This document shows, piece by piece, positions 8,094-16,508 of a DNA stretch of 45,429 nucleotides; position 1 is the stretch's first letter, and every line of letters starts with the position of its first letter. Both the position numbers and the translations under genes were made by a program. Source of the stretch: Bdellovibrionales bacterium (GTDB lineage: Bacteria > Bdellovibrionota > Bdellovibrionia > Bdellovibrionales > UBA1609); NCBI GenBank assembly GCA_007128005.1, contig SKYF01000067.1, positions 1 through 45,429 on the forward strand. Reading direction: 5' to 3'. Under the pieces are notes generated by a model. That model saw nothing but the letters and a program-made list of their open reading frames with translations. It searched no databases and was not told the DNA's origin.

Positions 8094-8759
8094 ATGGAAA
8101 AACTGTCACTGTTATTGCGAGATTCGACGAGTCAGGCCCATAGAGAGGCCGAGGGTGCGGACTTTATCAAAAAACTCTTTCGCGGCAGCTTTTCTGAGGG
8201 CGAGTACAGAGGCTACCTCTGGGCTCTGAGGGAGATCTATAGGGTGCTGGAGGAAGAGATGCACAGGTGCCAAGACGATCCCGCCCTTGAGTTGGTGTTT
8301 TTTCCCGAGCTCTTTCGAAGCCAAGCTCTGGAGCAAGACCTTCAGGCCTGGACTCAGGGGCTTGAGCTGCCGATCAGCCCCGAGCTCAAGAGGGCTGTGA
8401 GCGCCTATACAGAGCATTTGCAGGAGCTGGGAAAGAGTGGGCCACAGCTTTTAGTGGCCCATGCCTATGTGCGCTATTTAGGGGATCTGTCCGGAGGAGA
8501 AATCCTAGGGCGAGTGCTGAGGTCCCGCTTTGAGGGGCATAGTTTTGAGTTTCACGATTATGAGTTTTCAGATTTTGACCAGAAGAAAAACCTCTACCGC
8601 GAGCGTCTGGATCAAATTGGCGAGATGATGCCCGAACAAATAGAGGCTCTTTGTGAGGAGGCCGCAACAGCCTTTAAACTCAATGGCCTTGTCTTTCAGG
8701 CTCTCTCAGCCAGTGGGGTGAGCGAGGTAAAAACCGCAACTGCGGAGGTTCGGGTATGA
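8094..8759 (+). CDS. biliverdin-producing heme oxygenase
   Basis: Heme oxygenases open the heme ring to biliverdin, CO and Fe2+, usually for iron acquisition or for making biliverdin. This 221-residue, all-helical protein has the proximal heme-ligand region (SQAHREAE, His16) and the distal-helix glycine motif YLGDLSGGEILG, which lets substrate and O2 in over the heme. Length matches HmuO/HO-1 type bacterial enzymes. Start ATG 8094 follows AAGGAGAG by 8 bases. It overlaps the next gene by 4 bases (ATGA), a tight operon with the DUF454 membrane protein. Released iron links it logically to the neighbouring peroxide-defence genes. No heme uptake genes are in the window. Confidence 0.92.
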   Translation: MEKLSLLLRDSTSQAHREAEGADFIKKLFRGSFSEGEYRGYLWALREIYRVLEEEMHRCQDDPALELVFFPELFRSQALEQDLQAWTQGLELPISPELKRAVSAYTEHLQELGKSGPQLLVAHAYVRYLGDLSGGEILGRVLRSRFEGHSFEFHDYEFSDFDQKKNLYRERLDQIGEMMPEQIEALCEEAATAFKLNGLVFQALSASGVSEVKTATAEVRV

Positions 8760-9154
8760 AGAGAGTCCTGTTTTTTACAGCGGGGATGGGCATGACGGGG
8801 CTTGGTTTTTTGGGTGCTTTTTTGCCGGTGATGCCCTCGACGGTATTTTTAATTACCGCAGTCTATTTTTTTAGCAAGAGCAATCAGCGGTTTGAAAATT
8901 GGCTTCTCGAGCATCCGCGATTTGGACCCACTCTGGTGGCCTGGCGACGTTATGGGGCGATCAGCCGGGCGGGTAAGACTGCCGCGGCCTTAGGGATGTC
9001 GGTGGGGATGTTTTTTATGCTGATTTCTCCAGCGCCCCTATGGGTGAAGCTGTTGAGTGCAGCTTTTATAGGAGGCAGTGCCATCTATGTGCTGTCACGA
9101 CCCACCTTGCGGATGGAGGCCTACTCAAATTCCCAGAACCTCCAAGCTCTTTGA
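8756..9154 (+). CDS. DUF454 (YbaN-like) inner-membrane protein
   Basis: A 132-residue membrane protein with the DUF454 pattern: an N-terminal Gly-rich hairpin ending in LPVMPSTVFLITAVYFFSKS, then RFENWLLEHPRFGP, then W-x-x-x-GAISRAGK, then two C-terminal helices. It starts inside the last codons of the heme oxygenase gene (ATGA overlap), so the two are coupled. Function of the family is unknown. The pairing with heme oxygenase suggests a heme- or iron-linked membrane role. Its last 30 bases overlap the convergent oxyR gene. Confidence 0.85.
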   Translation: MKRVLFFTAGMGMTGLGFLGAFLPVMPSTVFLITAVYFFSKSNQRFENWLLEHPRFGPTLVAWRRYGAISRAGKTAAALGMSVGMFFMLISPAPLWVKLLSAAFIGGSAIYVLSRPTLRMEAYSNSQNLQAL

Positions 9155-10069
9155 CTTTTCACGAGGGAGCTCGGCAGGGATTCGTTGAATAATTTCTTGA
9201 GCCAGAGCCTCAATAATTAACTTTTTGTGTTGGCTGCGGCGGTAGACAAGGCTCACTTCTCGGCTGGGAATGGGGCGCACAAGGGGTTTGATCAGGGCTT
9301 TGTTGTTAGGGCGAATAAACTGGCTGGCCAGGTGGGGTAAAAGAGTGTAGCCGCTTCCCCGCTCAATCAAATGCACAATGGTTTCAAGGCTTCCGCTCTC
9401 CAGTCTTAGATTGGGAAACTTCTCAGGCTGGTCGCGCAGGGAGCAGATCTCAACCACTTGGTTGCGCAGACAGTGGCCCTCTGACAGCAGCCAGATGTCC
9501 TGGGGCTCAAGCATGCTCTGGCTGATACGGCTCTTTTTGGCCAAAGGGTGATCTCTGTGGAGGTAGAGCAAAAAGGGCTCATAAAAAAGCGGTCTTTCCA
9601 CCAAGCTCTTTTGTCCCAAGGGGGTGGCCAGGATGGCCGCATCGATGCGGTCGTTTTCCAGGGCCTCAATAATGCTCTCAGTGACAAGCTCTTCAATATA
9701 GAGCTCCACTTTGGGGAAAGTCTGAGTGAATTGGCTTAAAAAATAGGGCAAGAGATAGGGGGCCACAGTGGGAATCAGGGCCAGGCGGAACTCCCCCATG
9801 GGCTCCTGGCTGCGATTTTTGCACATATCATCGAGTTTTTCAGCTTCGCGTAAAACCACCTTGGCCTGGGCAATAATGGTCTCTCCTTCTTGAGTGGGTA
9901 GAATGGGCTGTTTGCTGCGGTCAAAAAAGACCACATCATATTCTTCTTCAAACTTCTGTAGCTGCATACTCAGAGTGGGTTGTGACACATGGCAGGCTTC
10001 GGCAGCTTTGCCAAAGTGTCGCCAGCGATCCACCGCAACAAGATATTTTAATTGTGTCAATGTCGCCAT
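9125..10069 (-). CDS. oxyR: LysR-type hydrogen peroxide sensor OxyR
   Basis: OxyR is a tetrameric transcription factor activated by an intramolecular disulfide formed by H2O2. The 314-residue protein has the LysR winged HTH (ATLTQLKYLVAVDRWRHFGK... SQPTLSMQLQKFE, residues 2-44) and a periplasmic-binding-protein-like sensor domain. Both redox cysteines are present in EGHCLRNQVVEIC (Cys200 and Cys209), with the same 9-residue spacing as the E. coli pair. GSGYTLLPHLA near the C-terminus is also typical. Start at 10069 gives the standard OxyR N-terminus; a TTG further upstream would add 13 residues and was rejected. It is divergent from ahpC with an OxyR half-site directly upstream, so autoregulation is likely. 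Confidence 0.95.
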   Translation of the reverse strand: MATLTQLKYLVAVDRWRHFGKAAEACHVSQPTLSMQLQKFEEEYDVVFFDRSKQPILPTQEGETIIAQAKVVLREAEKLDDMCKNRSQEPMGEFRLALIPTVAPYLLPYFLSQFTQTFPKVELYIEELVTESIIEALENDRIDAAILATPLGQKSLVERPLFYEPFLLYLHRDHPLAKKSRISQSMLEPQDIWLLSEGHCLRNQVVEICSLRDQPEKFPNLRLESGSLETIVHLIERGSGYTLLPHLASQFIRPNNKALIKPLVRPIPSREVSLVYRRSQHKKLIIEALAQEIIQRIPAELPREKSKSLEVLGI

Positions 10070-10077
10070 AATTTCTA

Positions 10078-10114
10078 ATAGATAACATCTATGAAGGGAT
10101 AAAAACAATTGATT
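10078..10114. promoter_or_regulatory. OxyR binding site in the oxyR-ahpC intergenic region
   Basis: ATAGATAACATCTAT at 10078-10092 fits the OxyR half-operator ATAG-n-T-n3-A-n-CTAT at every fixed position. After 7 bases a second, degenerate half (TAAAAACAATTGATT, 10100-10114) follows, giving the two-element spacing expected for an OxyR tetramer. It lies 8 bases before the oxyR start codon and just upstream of the inferred ahpC promoter, suiting repression of oxyR and activation of ahpC. Confidence 0.75.
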
Positions 10115-10142
10115 TTTCAGGAGGTTTGATTTGGGCTATGGT
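10114..10142 (+). promoter_or_regulatory. inferred ahpC promoter
   Basis: A -10 like TATGGT (10137-10142) stands 17 bases after a poor -35 (TTTCAG, 10114-10119) that abuts the OxyR site. A weak -35 adjacent to the activator site is the layout of OxyR-activated promoters. Transcription would start about 10149, leaving a leader of roughly 35 bases. Confidence 0.4.
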
Positions 10143-10183
10143 GGTTTTTGAGGAATCAACCTCAAGTTAACAAAGGAGAGTTC

Positions 10184-10750
10184 ATGACAACTTTAATTAA
10201 CACCAAGATTCCTGAGTTCAAAGTGGAGGCCTACCATAAGGACGATTTTAAGACCGTCACCCACAACGATCTGATGGGCAAGTGGTCGATTCTGTTCTTT
10301 TACCCGGCGGACTTCACTTTTGTTTGCCCCACAGAGCTTGGCGACATGGCCGATAAGTACGAGGAGTTTAAGAAGATGGGCGTTGAGGTTTACTCAGTGA
10401 GCACAGACACCCACTTTGTCCACAAGGCTTGGCATGATGCCTCTGAGACGATCAAAAAAATTCAGTATCCCATGCTGGCCGATCCCACGGGACTTCTCTC
10501 CAGAGCCTTTGGTGTTCATATTGAGGAGGCAGGTTTGGCTTACCGGGGAACCTTTGTGATCAACCCGGAGGGCATGATAAAACTCGCTGAAATTCACGAC
10601 AATGGAATTGGGCGCAATGCCGATGAGCTGTTGCGAAAGGTTCAGGCGGCCCAGTTTGTGGCTACTCACCCGAACGAGGTTTGCCCAGCCAAGTGGCGTC
10701 CAGGTGAAGACACCTTAAAGCCCGGCCTAGACCTTGTGGGAAAAATTTAA
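10184..10750 (+). CDS. ahpC: alkyl hydroperoxide reductase, peroxiredoxin subunit
   Basis: A typical 2-Cys peroxiredoxin that reduces H2O2 and organic peroxides in the cytoplasm and is recycled by AhpF. The 188-residue protein has peroxidatic Cys48 in PADFTFVCPTE and resolving Cys167 in NEVCPAKW, plus the GGLG-like/YF-type C-terminal region expected of AhpC (ending LKPGLDLVGKI). E. coli AhpC is 187 residues. Start ATG 10184 follows AAAGGAGAG by 3 bases. An in-frame upstream start would add 12 residues and was rejected. It is the first gene of the ahpCF operon and is divergent from oxyR with an OxyR box between. Confidence 0.96.
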   Translation: MTTLINTKIPEFKVEAYHKDDFKTVTHNDLMGKWSILFFYPADFTFVCPTELGDMADKYEEFKKMGVEVYSVSTDTHFVHKAWHDASETIKKIQYPMLADPTGLLSRAFGVHIEEAGLAYRGTFVINPEGMIKLAEIHDNGIGRNADELLRKVQAAQFVATHPNEVCPAKWRPGEDTLKPGLDLVGKI

Positions 10751-10779
10751 TCTCGTAATATATTTCAAGGAGGTCAGTG

Positions 10780-12357
10780 ATGCTCGAAGCAGCTCTTGTT
10801 GAACAGCTAAAAAATGTGTTTGCCAGTTTAGATAAAAGTATCCAGTTGAGAGTTTTTGAGTCTGCTCATTCGGATCAAGAGCGTCTGCTGGAGATGCTGG
10901 AGAGTGTTGCTGCCACCTCAGACAAAGTGACAGTGGAGCAGGTCGGGGCTGAAGATCCCGGGCCTGCCCCCTTTTTTGAGATCGCCCGGGAGGGGCATTC
11001 AACGGGAATATCCTTTCTCGGAATCCCAGGGGGGCACGAGTTTACCTCCCTAGTTTTATCCATCCTCTATGCCGATGGTAAAGGCAAGAGGCCTGATGAG
11101 GGCATTCAGGCGCGTATAGCCAGCCTGAAAGGACCTATTCGACTCAAGACCTTTATTTCCCTGTCCTGTGAGAACTGTCCGGATGTGGTCCAGGCTCTCA
11201 ACTTGATGGCCACTTTGCACGGGGACTTCGAGCATCAAATGGTAGACGGTGCCGTGGCACAAGATGAGGTCAATCGACTCGGTGTCCAGGGGGTCCCAGC
11301 CGTCTTTGCCGGCGACCAGCTGATTCATTCAGGCAAGGTGCAGTTGCTGGACCTGCTTGCAACTTTGGAGTCCTTTTTTGGTAAGAATGCGGATTCACAG
11401 AGCTCTCAAGTGGACTTGGGGCAAGTGGATGTGGCCATTGTTGGGGGCGGCCCTGCCGGGGCCTCGGCGGCCATCTACTCGGCCAGAAAGGGGCTGTCGA
11501 CGGTGATTTTAGCCGAGCGTTTTGGTGGTCAGCTTCAGGAGACGAAGGGCATTGAGAATATGATTTCTGTTCCCTACACAGAGGGAGTCAGGCTTTCAGC
11601 TTCACTGAGCGAGCATGTGCAGAGTTATCCGATAAAAATTTTAGAGCATCGTCGAGTCAGTGAGATTCGCCCCGGAGAGGTTCATGAATTGATCATGGAG
11701 AGCGGGGAAAAATTAAAGGCCAAGACAATTATAATCGCCACTGGGGCCAAATGGAGAGAGCTTGGCGTGCCAGGAGAAAAGGAGCACATTGGAACAGGTG
11801 TGGCCTTTTGTGCCCACTGCGATGGTCCCTTCTACAAGGGCAAAAAAGTGGCCGTTGTGGGAGGGGGCAACTCTGGAGTGGAGGCGGCGATAGATTTGGC
11901 CGGCATCGCCACTCATGTCACCCTGCTGGAGTTCAGTGACAGCCTCAAAGCCGATGGAGTTTTAATTGAGAAGCTGCGCAGCCTTGGCAACACCAAAATT
12001 ATCACTCAGGCCAAGACCACCCAGGTGCTGGGCGATGGGAAAAAGGTTGTGGGCTTGGAGTATCAGGACCGCAGTCAAGAGACGGAGAAGGAGTCTGGCC
12101 AGGTTCAGCGCTTAGAAGTGGATGGAGTTTTTGTGCAGATAGGTCTTTTGCCCAATAGCCAGTTTGTAAAGGGGCTCTTGGAGGTGACTCCTTATGGGGA
12201 GATTGTCGTGGACGAAAGGGGGAGGACCTCGGTTCCAGGGATCTACGCGGCTGGCGATGTCACCACCATTCCCTACAAGCAGATTGTTATGGCCATGGGC
12301 GACGGGGCTAAAGTGGCCCTGACGGCCTTTGAAGACCAAATGCGCAAGACAGCTTAA
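10780..12357 (+). CDS. ahpF: alkyl hydroperoxide reductase subunit F (NADH:peroxiredoxin reductase)
   Basis: AhpF is the flavoprotein that passes electrons from NADH to AhpC. The 525-residue protein shows all parts in order: an N-terminal tandem thioredoxin-fold domain with redox Cys130-Cys133 (SLSCENCPDVVQALN), a linker, an FAD-binding Rossmann loop (VAIVGGGPAGASAA, about 218-231), the thioredoxin-reductase-like redox pair Cys344-Cys347 (FCAHCDGPFY), an NADH loop (VVGGGNSGVEAA), and the C-terminal GIYAAGDVTTIPYKQ FAD motif. Spacing matches E. coli AhpF (521 residues). ATG 10780 follows AAGGAGG by 5 bases; a GTG directly before it is less well spaced. It lies 29 bases after ahpC, and its stop overlaps the convergent yihY-like gene by 4 bases. 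Confidence 0.96.
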   Translation: MLEAALVEQLKNVFASLDKSIQLRVFESAHSDQERLLEMLESVAATSDKVTVEQVGAEDPGPAPFFEIAREGHSTGISFLGIPGGHEFTSLVLSILYADGKGKRPDEGIQARIASLKGPIRLKTFISLSCENCPDVVQALNLMATLHGDFEHQMVDGAVAQDEVNRLGVQGVPAVFAGDQLIHSGKVQLLDLLATLESFFGKNADSQSSQVDLGQVDVAIVGGGPAGASAAIYSARKGLSTVILAERFGGQLQETKGIENMISVPYTEGVRLSASLSEHVQSYPIKILEHRRVSEIRPGEVHELIMESGEKLKAKTIIIATGAKWRELGVPGEKEHIGTGVAFCAHCDGPFYKGKKVAVVGGGNSGVEAAIDLAGIATHVTLLEFSDSLKADGVLIEKLRSLGNTKIITQAKTTQVLGDGKKVVGLEYQDRSQETEKESGQVQRLEVDGVFVQIGLLPNSQFVKGLLEVTPYGEIVVDERGRTSVPGIYAAGDVTTIPYKQIVMAMGDGAKVALTAFEDQMRKTA

Positions 12358-13121
12358 CTGGGGCGATGGTGAAGAGCTTTGGTGAGCAGCACTCCTGCCA
12401 AAAAGATCAGCCACATCAAATAAACCCAAAGCATAAACAGTGGCAAAATGGCAATGGAGCCATAGATCTGGTTGTACAAAAATAGATCTCGAGAGGCCCA
12501 GAGGTAAATAGTCTGGCCGCCCACAAAAAACAGCGAGACGACAAGGGCTGCAACTCCCGCAGCCCAAGCTTTCACTCGGGCATTGGGTAAGAGGTAATAG
12601 AGTAGAAACAAAAAGAAGAAGAGATGGAGGTATCCCAAGATCCGGACCGGGCCTACAAACCACTCCATCAGGCGCACCAAAACAGACAGAGCTAAAAAGA
12701 GCAGACCAGGAACTAAGATCAAGGGAATTCCAATATAAACTAAGAGACGCTTTTTGAGACCTGGCTTGATAGCAGCTCTCCACAGCATTTGCACCGAGGA
12801 GTCAATGCTGGAGATCATCATAAAAATTGTGTAGACGGACACTCCAAGTCCAATCCAGCCCACTGTAGAGCCCCGAACCCTCTCTACGGATCGTTTGAAC
12901 TGCTGGCTCATGGAGTCGTCAAGCCCAATCGTAACCATATCTAGAATCCACTCTCTCCAAAGACTCACGTGTTGTTCGACAAAGGGAAGGGCTGCCAGGG
13001 TCGAGATGGCGGTGGCCGTCAGGGGGATAATGAGCAGAAGAGTGTAAAAGGACAGGTGTGCGGCATGAAAGCTAATTTGCGTTTGAGTGAGTTTGCCAAG
13101 AGCCTGCCAGAGCCATTTCAT
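12354..13121 (-). CDS. YihY/BrkB-family inner-membrane protein
   Basis: A 255-residue polytopic membrane protein with about six hydrophobic segments. The family hallmark is the N-terminal region FHAAHLSFYTLLLIIPLTAT (usually A-x-x-(L/I)-(A/S)-(Y/F)-x-x-(L/F)-x-(L/I)-x-P-L). It continues with a second motif around GWIGLGVSVYTIFMMISSID and a W-R-A helix near residue 130. Members were once annotated ribonuclease BN, but that activity belongs to RNase Z, and their role is unknown. The length is somewhat shorter than usual (about 290), with a short C-terminus. Convergent with ahpF, with a 4-base overlap. Confidence 0.8.
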   Translation of the reverse strand: MKWLWQALGKLTQTQISFHAAHLSFYTLLLIIPLTATAISTLAALPFVEQHVSLWREWILDMVTIGLDDSMSQQFKRSVERVRGSTVGWIGLGVSVYTIFMMISSIDSSVQMLWRAAIKPGLKKRLLVYIGIPLILVPGLLFLALSVLVRLMEWFVGPVRILGYLHLFFFLFLLYYLLPNARVKAWAAGVAALVVSLFFVGGQTIYLWASRDLFLYNQIYGSIAILPLFMLWVYLMWLIFLAGVLLTKALHHRPS

Positions 13122-13168
13122 ATGGCTCTAGCATTGCATTTTTTAGGTTTTGGTCAAGTGCAATAAAA

Positions 13169-14002
13169 TTAAAACTCTTTGCTGGTCACTCCATCGGCAT
13201 CGGCTCGTACGGGAAAGTACTCAAAAATAGTTTCTCCCTGAGGATCTTTGAACTCGTTGACATAGTTTTGTACGAGAACCAAGCCCTCTTGGCGAACTTC
13301 GGCAATAAAATCGGTGGATTTGAGTCTGCACCCACGGGAATCGGTTAACTTTTGGAGCCAGTGGCACTGGGTTTCGGAATTTCTATTCGATGGCTTGAGT
13401 AGGACAGTGAGCTCTTCGCCCAAATAATCCGCCAACTCGGGCACGAGGTACTCTCCGATACACAGGCTTTCTGTGGAGATGGAGTAAATGCGACTGGTTG
13501 AAGTTCGACTGCAGGATTCCACAGATCCGGTCACTGAAATCAATCTGTCGGTGGGGATGATCTCATTGAGGATAAAAAACTGCCTGTCTGAATCGAGGGC
13601 CAAGATCTCGGGCACCCTTTCCAGTAAGAGGGCTTCATGAAGGGAGTACGGGTTCAGGGGGCGGAGCTCCACAAATGCCCCTCTAAAGGGAAGGCTTTCA
13701 TAGTGGGGACTAAAAGTGCGGCTCAGAGCAAAGACAATTTCACCATCCAGGTTCATCTCAAGGACGTGGACGTACTGTCTTATCTGAGTCTTCCCCACAA
13801 AGCGGGGGCTGTGGGTTGAGGTCCCAACAACCATCAAGTTCTCCACCACAAGATCCAGATCCTCCACATAGTAGTTGAGGGGGCGTTGAGTGGTTTGGGC
13901 CAAGGCCAGGCCGTGGAACAATGGGCCACTCAATAGAGCAGTTATAAGGCTTGCAATCGGAAGCACACTTCGAGAGCAGATCTTTGTAGTTAAACTTTTC
14001 AT
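13169..14002 (-). CDS. secreted protein of unknown function
   Basis: No family recognised. The 277-residue protein has a clear Sec signal peptide (KSLTTKICSRSVLPIASLITALL..., with cleavage after GLALAQ, near residue 36). The mature part is beta-rich by eye, with two Cys pairs (in ESCSRT / ESLCIGEY and SETQCHW / SRGCRLK) suggesting disulfides in the periplasm. Start ATG 14002 has AGAGG 6 bases upstream; a longer in-frame frame upstream is an unlikely extension. The 254 bases between it and the divergent nitroreductase-like gene hold room for two promoters, but I see no convincing motif. Confidence 0.65.
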   Translation of the reverse strand: MKSLTTKICSRSVLPIASLITALLSGPLFHGLALAQTTQRPLNYYVEDLDLVVENLMVVGTSTHSPRFVGKTQIRQYVHVLEMNLDGEIVFALSRTFSPHYESLPFRGAFVELRPLNPYSLHEALLLERVPEILALDSDRQFFILNEIIPTDRLISVTGSVESCSRTSTSRIYSISTESLCIGEYLVPELADYLGEELTVLLKPSNRNSETQCHWLQKLTDSRGCRLKSTDFIAEVRQEGLVLVQNYVNEFKDPQGETIFEYFPVRADADGVTSKEF

Positions 14003-14256
14003 ATATACCTCTTTCAGGTTAAAGGTCTGAAGATGACACAAGCTAACATGACGGAAGGTTCTTGGTCGAGACGGACCTTGCAAAACTTTGGAATCTGAAA
14101 ATTTTTCGAGTGGAGTGACAAAACTCGACCTAAGGCCATTCTTAACAAACATTGGAACTGGACTGTTGTTTCCAATGAGTTTTGCATCCAACAGAAAAAT
14201 AGAAATTGGCAAACGAATTGATTTCCTCTGCCCAAATTCAGTGCGATTCTTAACCT

Positions 14257-15384
14257 ATGACTGAGGAAAACTTTAGAAAGTGGGTGGAGATTGCAAGGTG
14301 GGCTCCTTCGGGTGGAAATGCCCAGCCCTGGAGACTTGTAAGGCTGTCCAGTCCATCAGACTTGTGCTTTCGTCTTTTGGTGGATCCCCTTTATGCAAAG
14401 GCTCCTTCCAACTTGGACCTGGACGGGGCAGCCAGTCTTATCGCTCTGGGAGCATTTTTTGAAAGTCTTGATTTGGTGGCCAGGCTGGATGGGGCCGAGC
14501 TTCAAGTTCAGGGCCTTCACGACAGCTCTGACTTCTTTGCCTGGTCGATTGACTTTAAGGTGAGCCAGGCGGCTGCTGAATCGCCCAGCCCCCCTGCTTT
14601 AATTTCCTCAGCCAATACAGTGCTTCGTCGCACCACCAACCGCTTTGCCTATTTGGAGAAAGAGGTCCCGGAGGAGTTTTGCGAGTGGATGTGCTTAGAC
14701 TTTAAGCAGCGAGGTTTTGCGCTTAAGTTTTTTGAAAGCGCTGATGAGCGAGCCCAGATCATTGAGCACCTCTCTGCCCTTGAAAAAATAAGGTGGGAGC
14801 AGCCCGCCTTCTTGAGCTCTGTGTTGGAGGAGTTAAAGGAGCAGCCTGCAGAGGAGGACACCCAAGGAATCCCTTTCTCTCAGCTGCCCCTGCGGTGGAA
14901 TGAAGTGCTTCTTATCAGGGCCTTAAAAAGCCAGCGCTGGCTGTGGAATTTAATGCCCCTGGGGATTTCTGGGCAAATTGCCAAGTCCGCCGTGAAGGTG
15001 CCGATTCAAGGGGCTCCAAGCTTCTTTTACATCCACCCACTGTCTGTTGCGAGTCAGGCCCAAGGGAAAGGTTTTTTTGATTTGGGAAGATCTATGCAGA
15101 GACTGTGGTTGGCGGCTGAGGAAAAGGGGCTGGCTCTTCAGCCCTTGGCAGGGCACCTCTTACCCCATCAGGCATTGAAAAACCCCGCAGCCTTCCGGCT
15201 GACTGCCAAACAAGAAGTCGTGATGGCCAAGGTGGCTGGTCGCTTTCAGGAACTTTGGGGACTTGACCTGATGCAGCCACTTTTTGGCTTTCGTATGGGC
15301 TATCCAACTCAAGCGGCCCCCACCTCGTTTCGCAAGGGAGTCGATGAGATTTTGCCTTCAGTCCAAGATGTGTTAGCCTCTTGA
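14257..15384 (+). CDS. nitroreductase-like FMN-binding family protein
   Basis: A 375-residue protein whose N-terminus has the nitroreductase-family FMN contact pattern (RWAPSGGNAQPWR, residues 14-26, where S-x-x-N-x-Q-P-W/H is typical). Later it carries a LDLDGAASLIALGAFFESL segment and a C-terminal FRMGYP corresponding to the G-(Y/F)-P end of these enzymes. It is longer than a standard 200-residue nitroreductase and resembles the Acg-like, two-repeat, single-chain form. It likely binds flavin, but activity on nitro compounds is not certain. It is followed after 4 bases by a Xre-type regulator, so they form an operon. Confidence 0.72.
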   Translation: MTEENFRKWVEIARWAPSGGNAQPWRLVRLSSPSDLCFRLLVDPLYAKAPSNLDLDGAASLIALGAFFESLDLVARLDGAELQVQGLHDSSDFFAWSIDFKVSQAAAESPSPPALISSANTVLRRTTNRFAYLEKEVPEEFCEWMCLDFKQRGFALKFFESADERAQIIEHLSALEKIRWEQPAFLSSVLEELKEQPAEEDTQGIPFSQLPLRWNEVLLIRALKSQRWLWNLMPLGISGQIAKSAVKVPIQGAPSFFYIHPLSVASQAQGKGFFDLGRSMQRLWLAAEEKGLALQPLAGHLLPHQALKNPAAFRLTAKQEVVMAKVAGRFQELWGLDLMQPLFGFRMGYPTQAAPTSFRKGVDEILPSVQDVLAS

Positions 15385-15388
15385 GGCT

Positions 15389-16411
15389 ATGCCAGATGTT
15401 GAATGTCCACGCCCTAGAGAGGCCTCAGTTGACTACCATGCCTGCGTGGGTGAGTTCCTGCGTGAGTTGAGAGGGGTGAGGACACAGCGTGAGTTGAGTC
15501 AGCTGCTGGGTTTTTCCTTCAATCAAGTGGGCAAGTGGGAATCAGGGGTCACTCACTTTAAGTGGAGGGATCTTTTTGGACTCTGTGAGGCACTCAAAGT
15601 TCCCTTTGAGCAGTACTTTCGTGAGCAATTTTGGAGTTTTTCTGGGGAGTTTAGGCCAAGCCTCACAGCTGAAGAAATATGGACTCAGCTCCAAGGTCTT
15701 GGGGCCCCTTGGGTGCCCGGAGGGAGCATATCGCAAGACGTTCTCAGGCAGAGGAAGACCCTCAAACGTTGGGCCTCCATGGAGCAGGGGCCAGATTTGG
15801 TCGAGGTCTTTCAGGTTCTCGATAAAGTGCCCAGTATGTTGGTGAGCTTTGTCAGCTACTTTGTCGACGTCGAGAAAATGCCGTCTTTGGCTCCGGCTTA
15901 TGAGCAGTTTGTGCGGGCCATGGACTTGGTGGGGCGACAACCTCTGTGTGTATTTGTCAACGCCGCCTTGCAGTTGAGCTCCTATAGGTCTTTGAGCCGA
16001 CACTGTGACGAGGTTTTAGCGCAGGCAATTGGCTGCAGTCAGAAAGAGGCGCGCTCCACCTTAATGTTAATGCAAAGTCATGGCTTGATTTTCTTTGACG
16101 GTAAGAAGTTTCACCCCAGTGTCTTTGACTTTAGCTTTTCAGCAGTCCGGAAAAGGAAACTTCGGATTCTGACCAAGTTCTCCACTCAAATGGCTGCGGA
16201 CAGATATCCCTTGGAGCCCTTAACCAAAAAGTCTCCATCAACTTCCTCAGTTCGGGTCAATGCTCTGTCGCAAAAGGCGGCAGGGGAGATCATGGGGCTA
16301 GTTTCTCAGTTTCATCACCAGGTGGCCCAAGTGGTCGAAAGAGATCGCGGTTTCAACAAGGAAGTCGTCCAAGTGGTCCTAGTTCACAGCTTTTCAGCGG
16401 ACTCAGGTTGA
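15389..16411 (+). CDS. Xre-type HTH regulator with DUF4423-like C-terminal region
   Basis: A 340-residue protein. The N-terminal 70 residues form a Cro/C1-type HTH: TQRELSQLLGFSFNQVGKWESG shows the classic recognition helix followed by W-E-S-G. The remaining 270 residues contain a second winged-helix-like stretch (LAQAIGCSQKEARSTLMLMQSHGLI) and a C-terminal helical end (LSQKAAGEIMGLVSQFHHQV), recalling the DUF4423/TIGR02147-type proteins abundant in Bdellovibrio. It begins 4 bases after the nitroreductase-like gene. Regulation of that neighbour is a natural inference; ligand and targets are unknown. Confidence 0.65.
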   Translation: MPDVECPRPREASVDYHACVGEFLRELRGVRTQRELSQLLGFSFNQVGKWESGVTHFKWRDLFGLCEALKVPFEQYFREQFWSFSGEFRPSLTAEEIWTQLQGLGAPWVPGGSISQDVLRQRKTLKRWASMEQGPDLVEVFQVLDKVPSMLVSFVSYFVDVEKMPSLAPAYEQFVRAMDLVGRQPLCVFVNAALQLSSYRSLSRHCDEVLAQAIGCSQKEARSTLMLMQSHGLIFFDGKKFHPSVFDFSFSAVRKRKLRILTKFSTQMAADRYPLEPLTKKSPSTSSVRVNALSQKAAGEIMGLVSQFHHQVAQVVERDRGFNKEVVQVVLVHSFSADSG

Positions 16412-16460
16412 AGCTTCTTTAAGGCCTAGCAATCAGAGATTGACTTGATAGTCGTTGGTT

Positions 16461-16489
16461 TTTAGCCTTGAGGAAGGGTGTTTTATAAT
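16461..16489 (+). promoter_or_regulatory. promoter of the TerB-like gene
   Basis: A perfect TATAAT at 16484-16489 follows a weak -35 (TTTAGC, 16461-16466) by 17 bases. Transcription would start near 16496, which places the 16509 start codon on the message and excludes a longer upstream reading frame beginning at 16455. Confidence 0.5.
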
Positions 16490-16508
16490 CTGGTTTTGGG
16501 GGGGCAGG

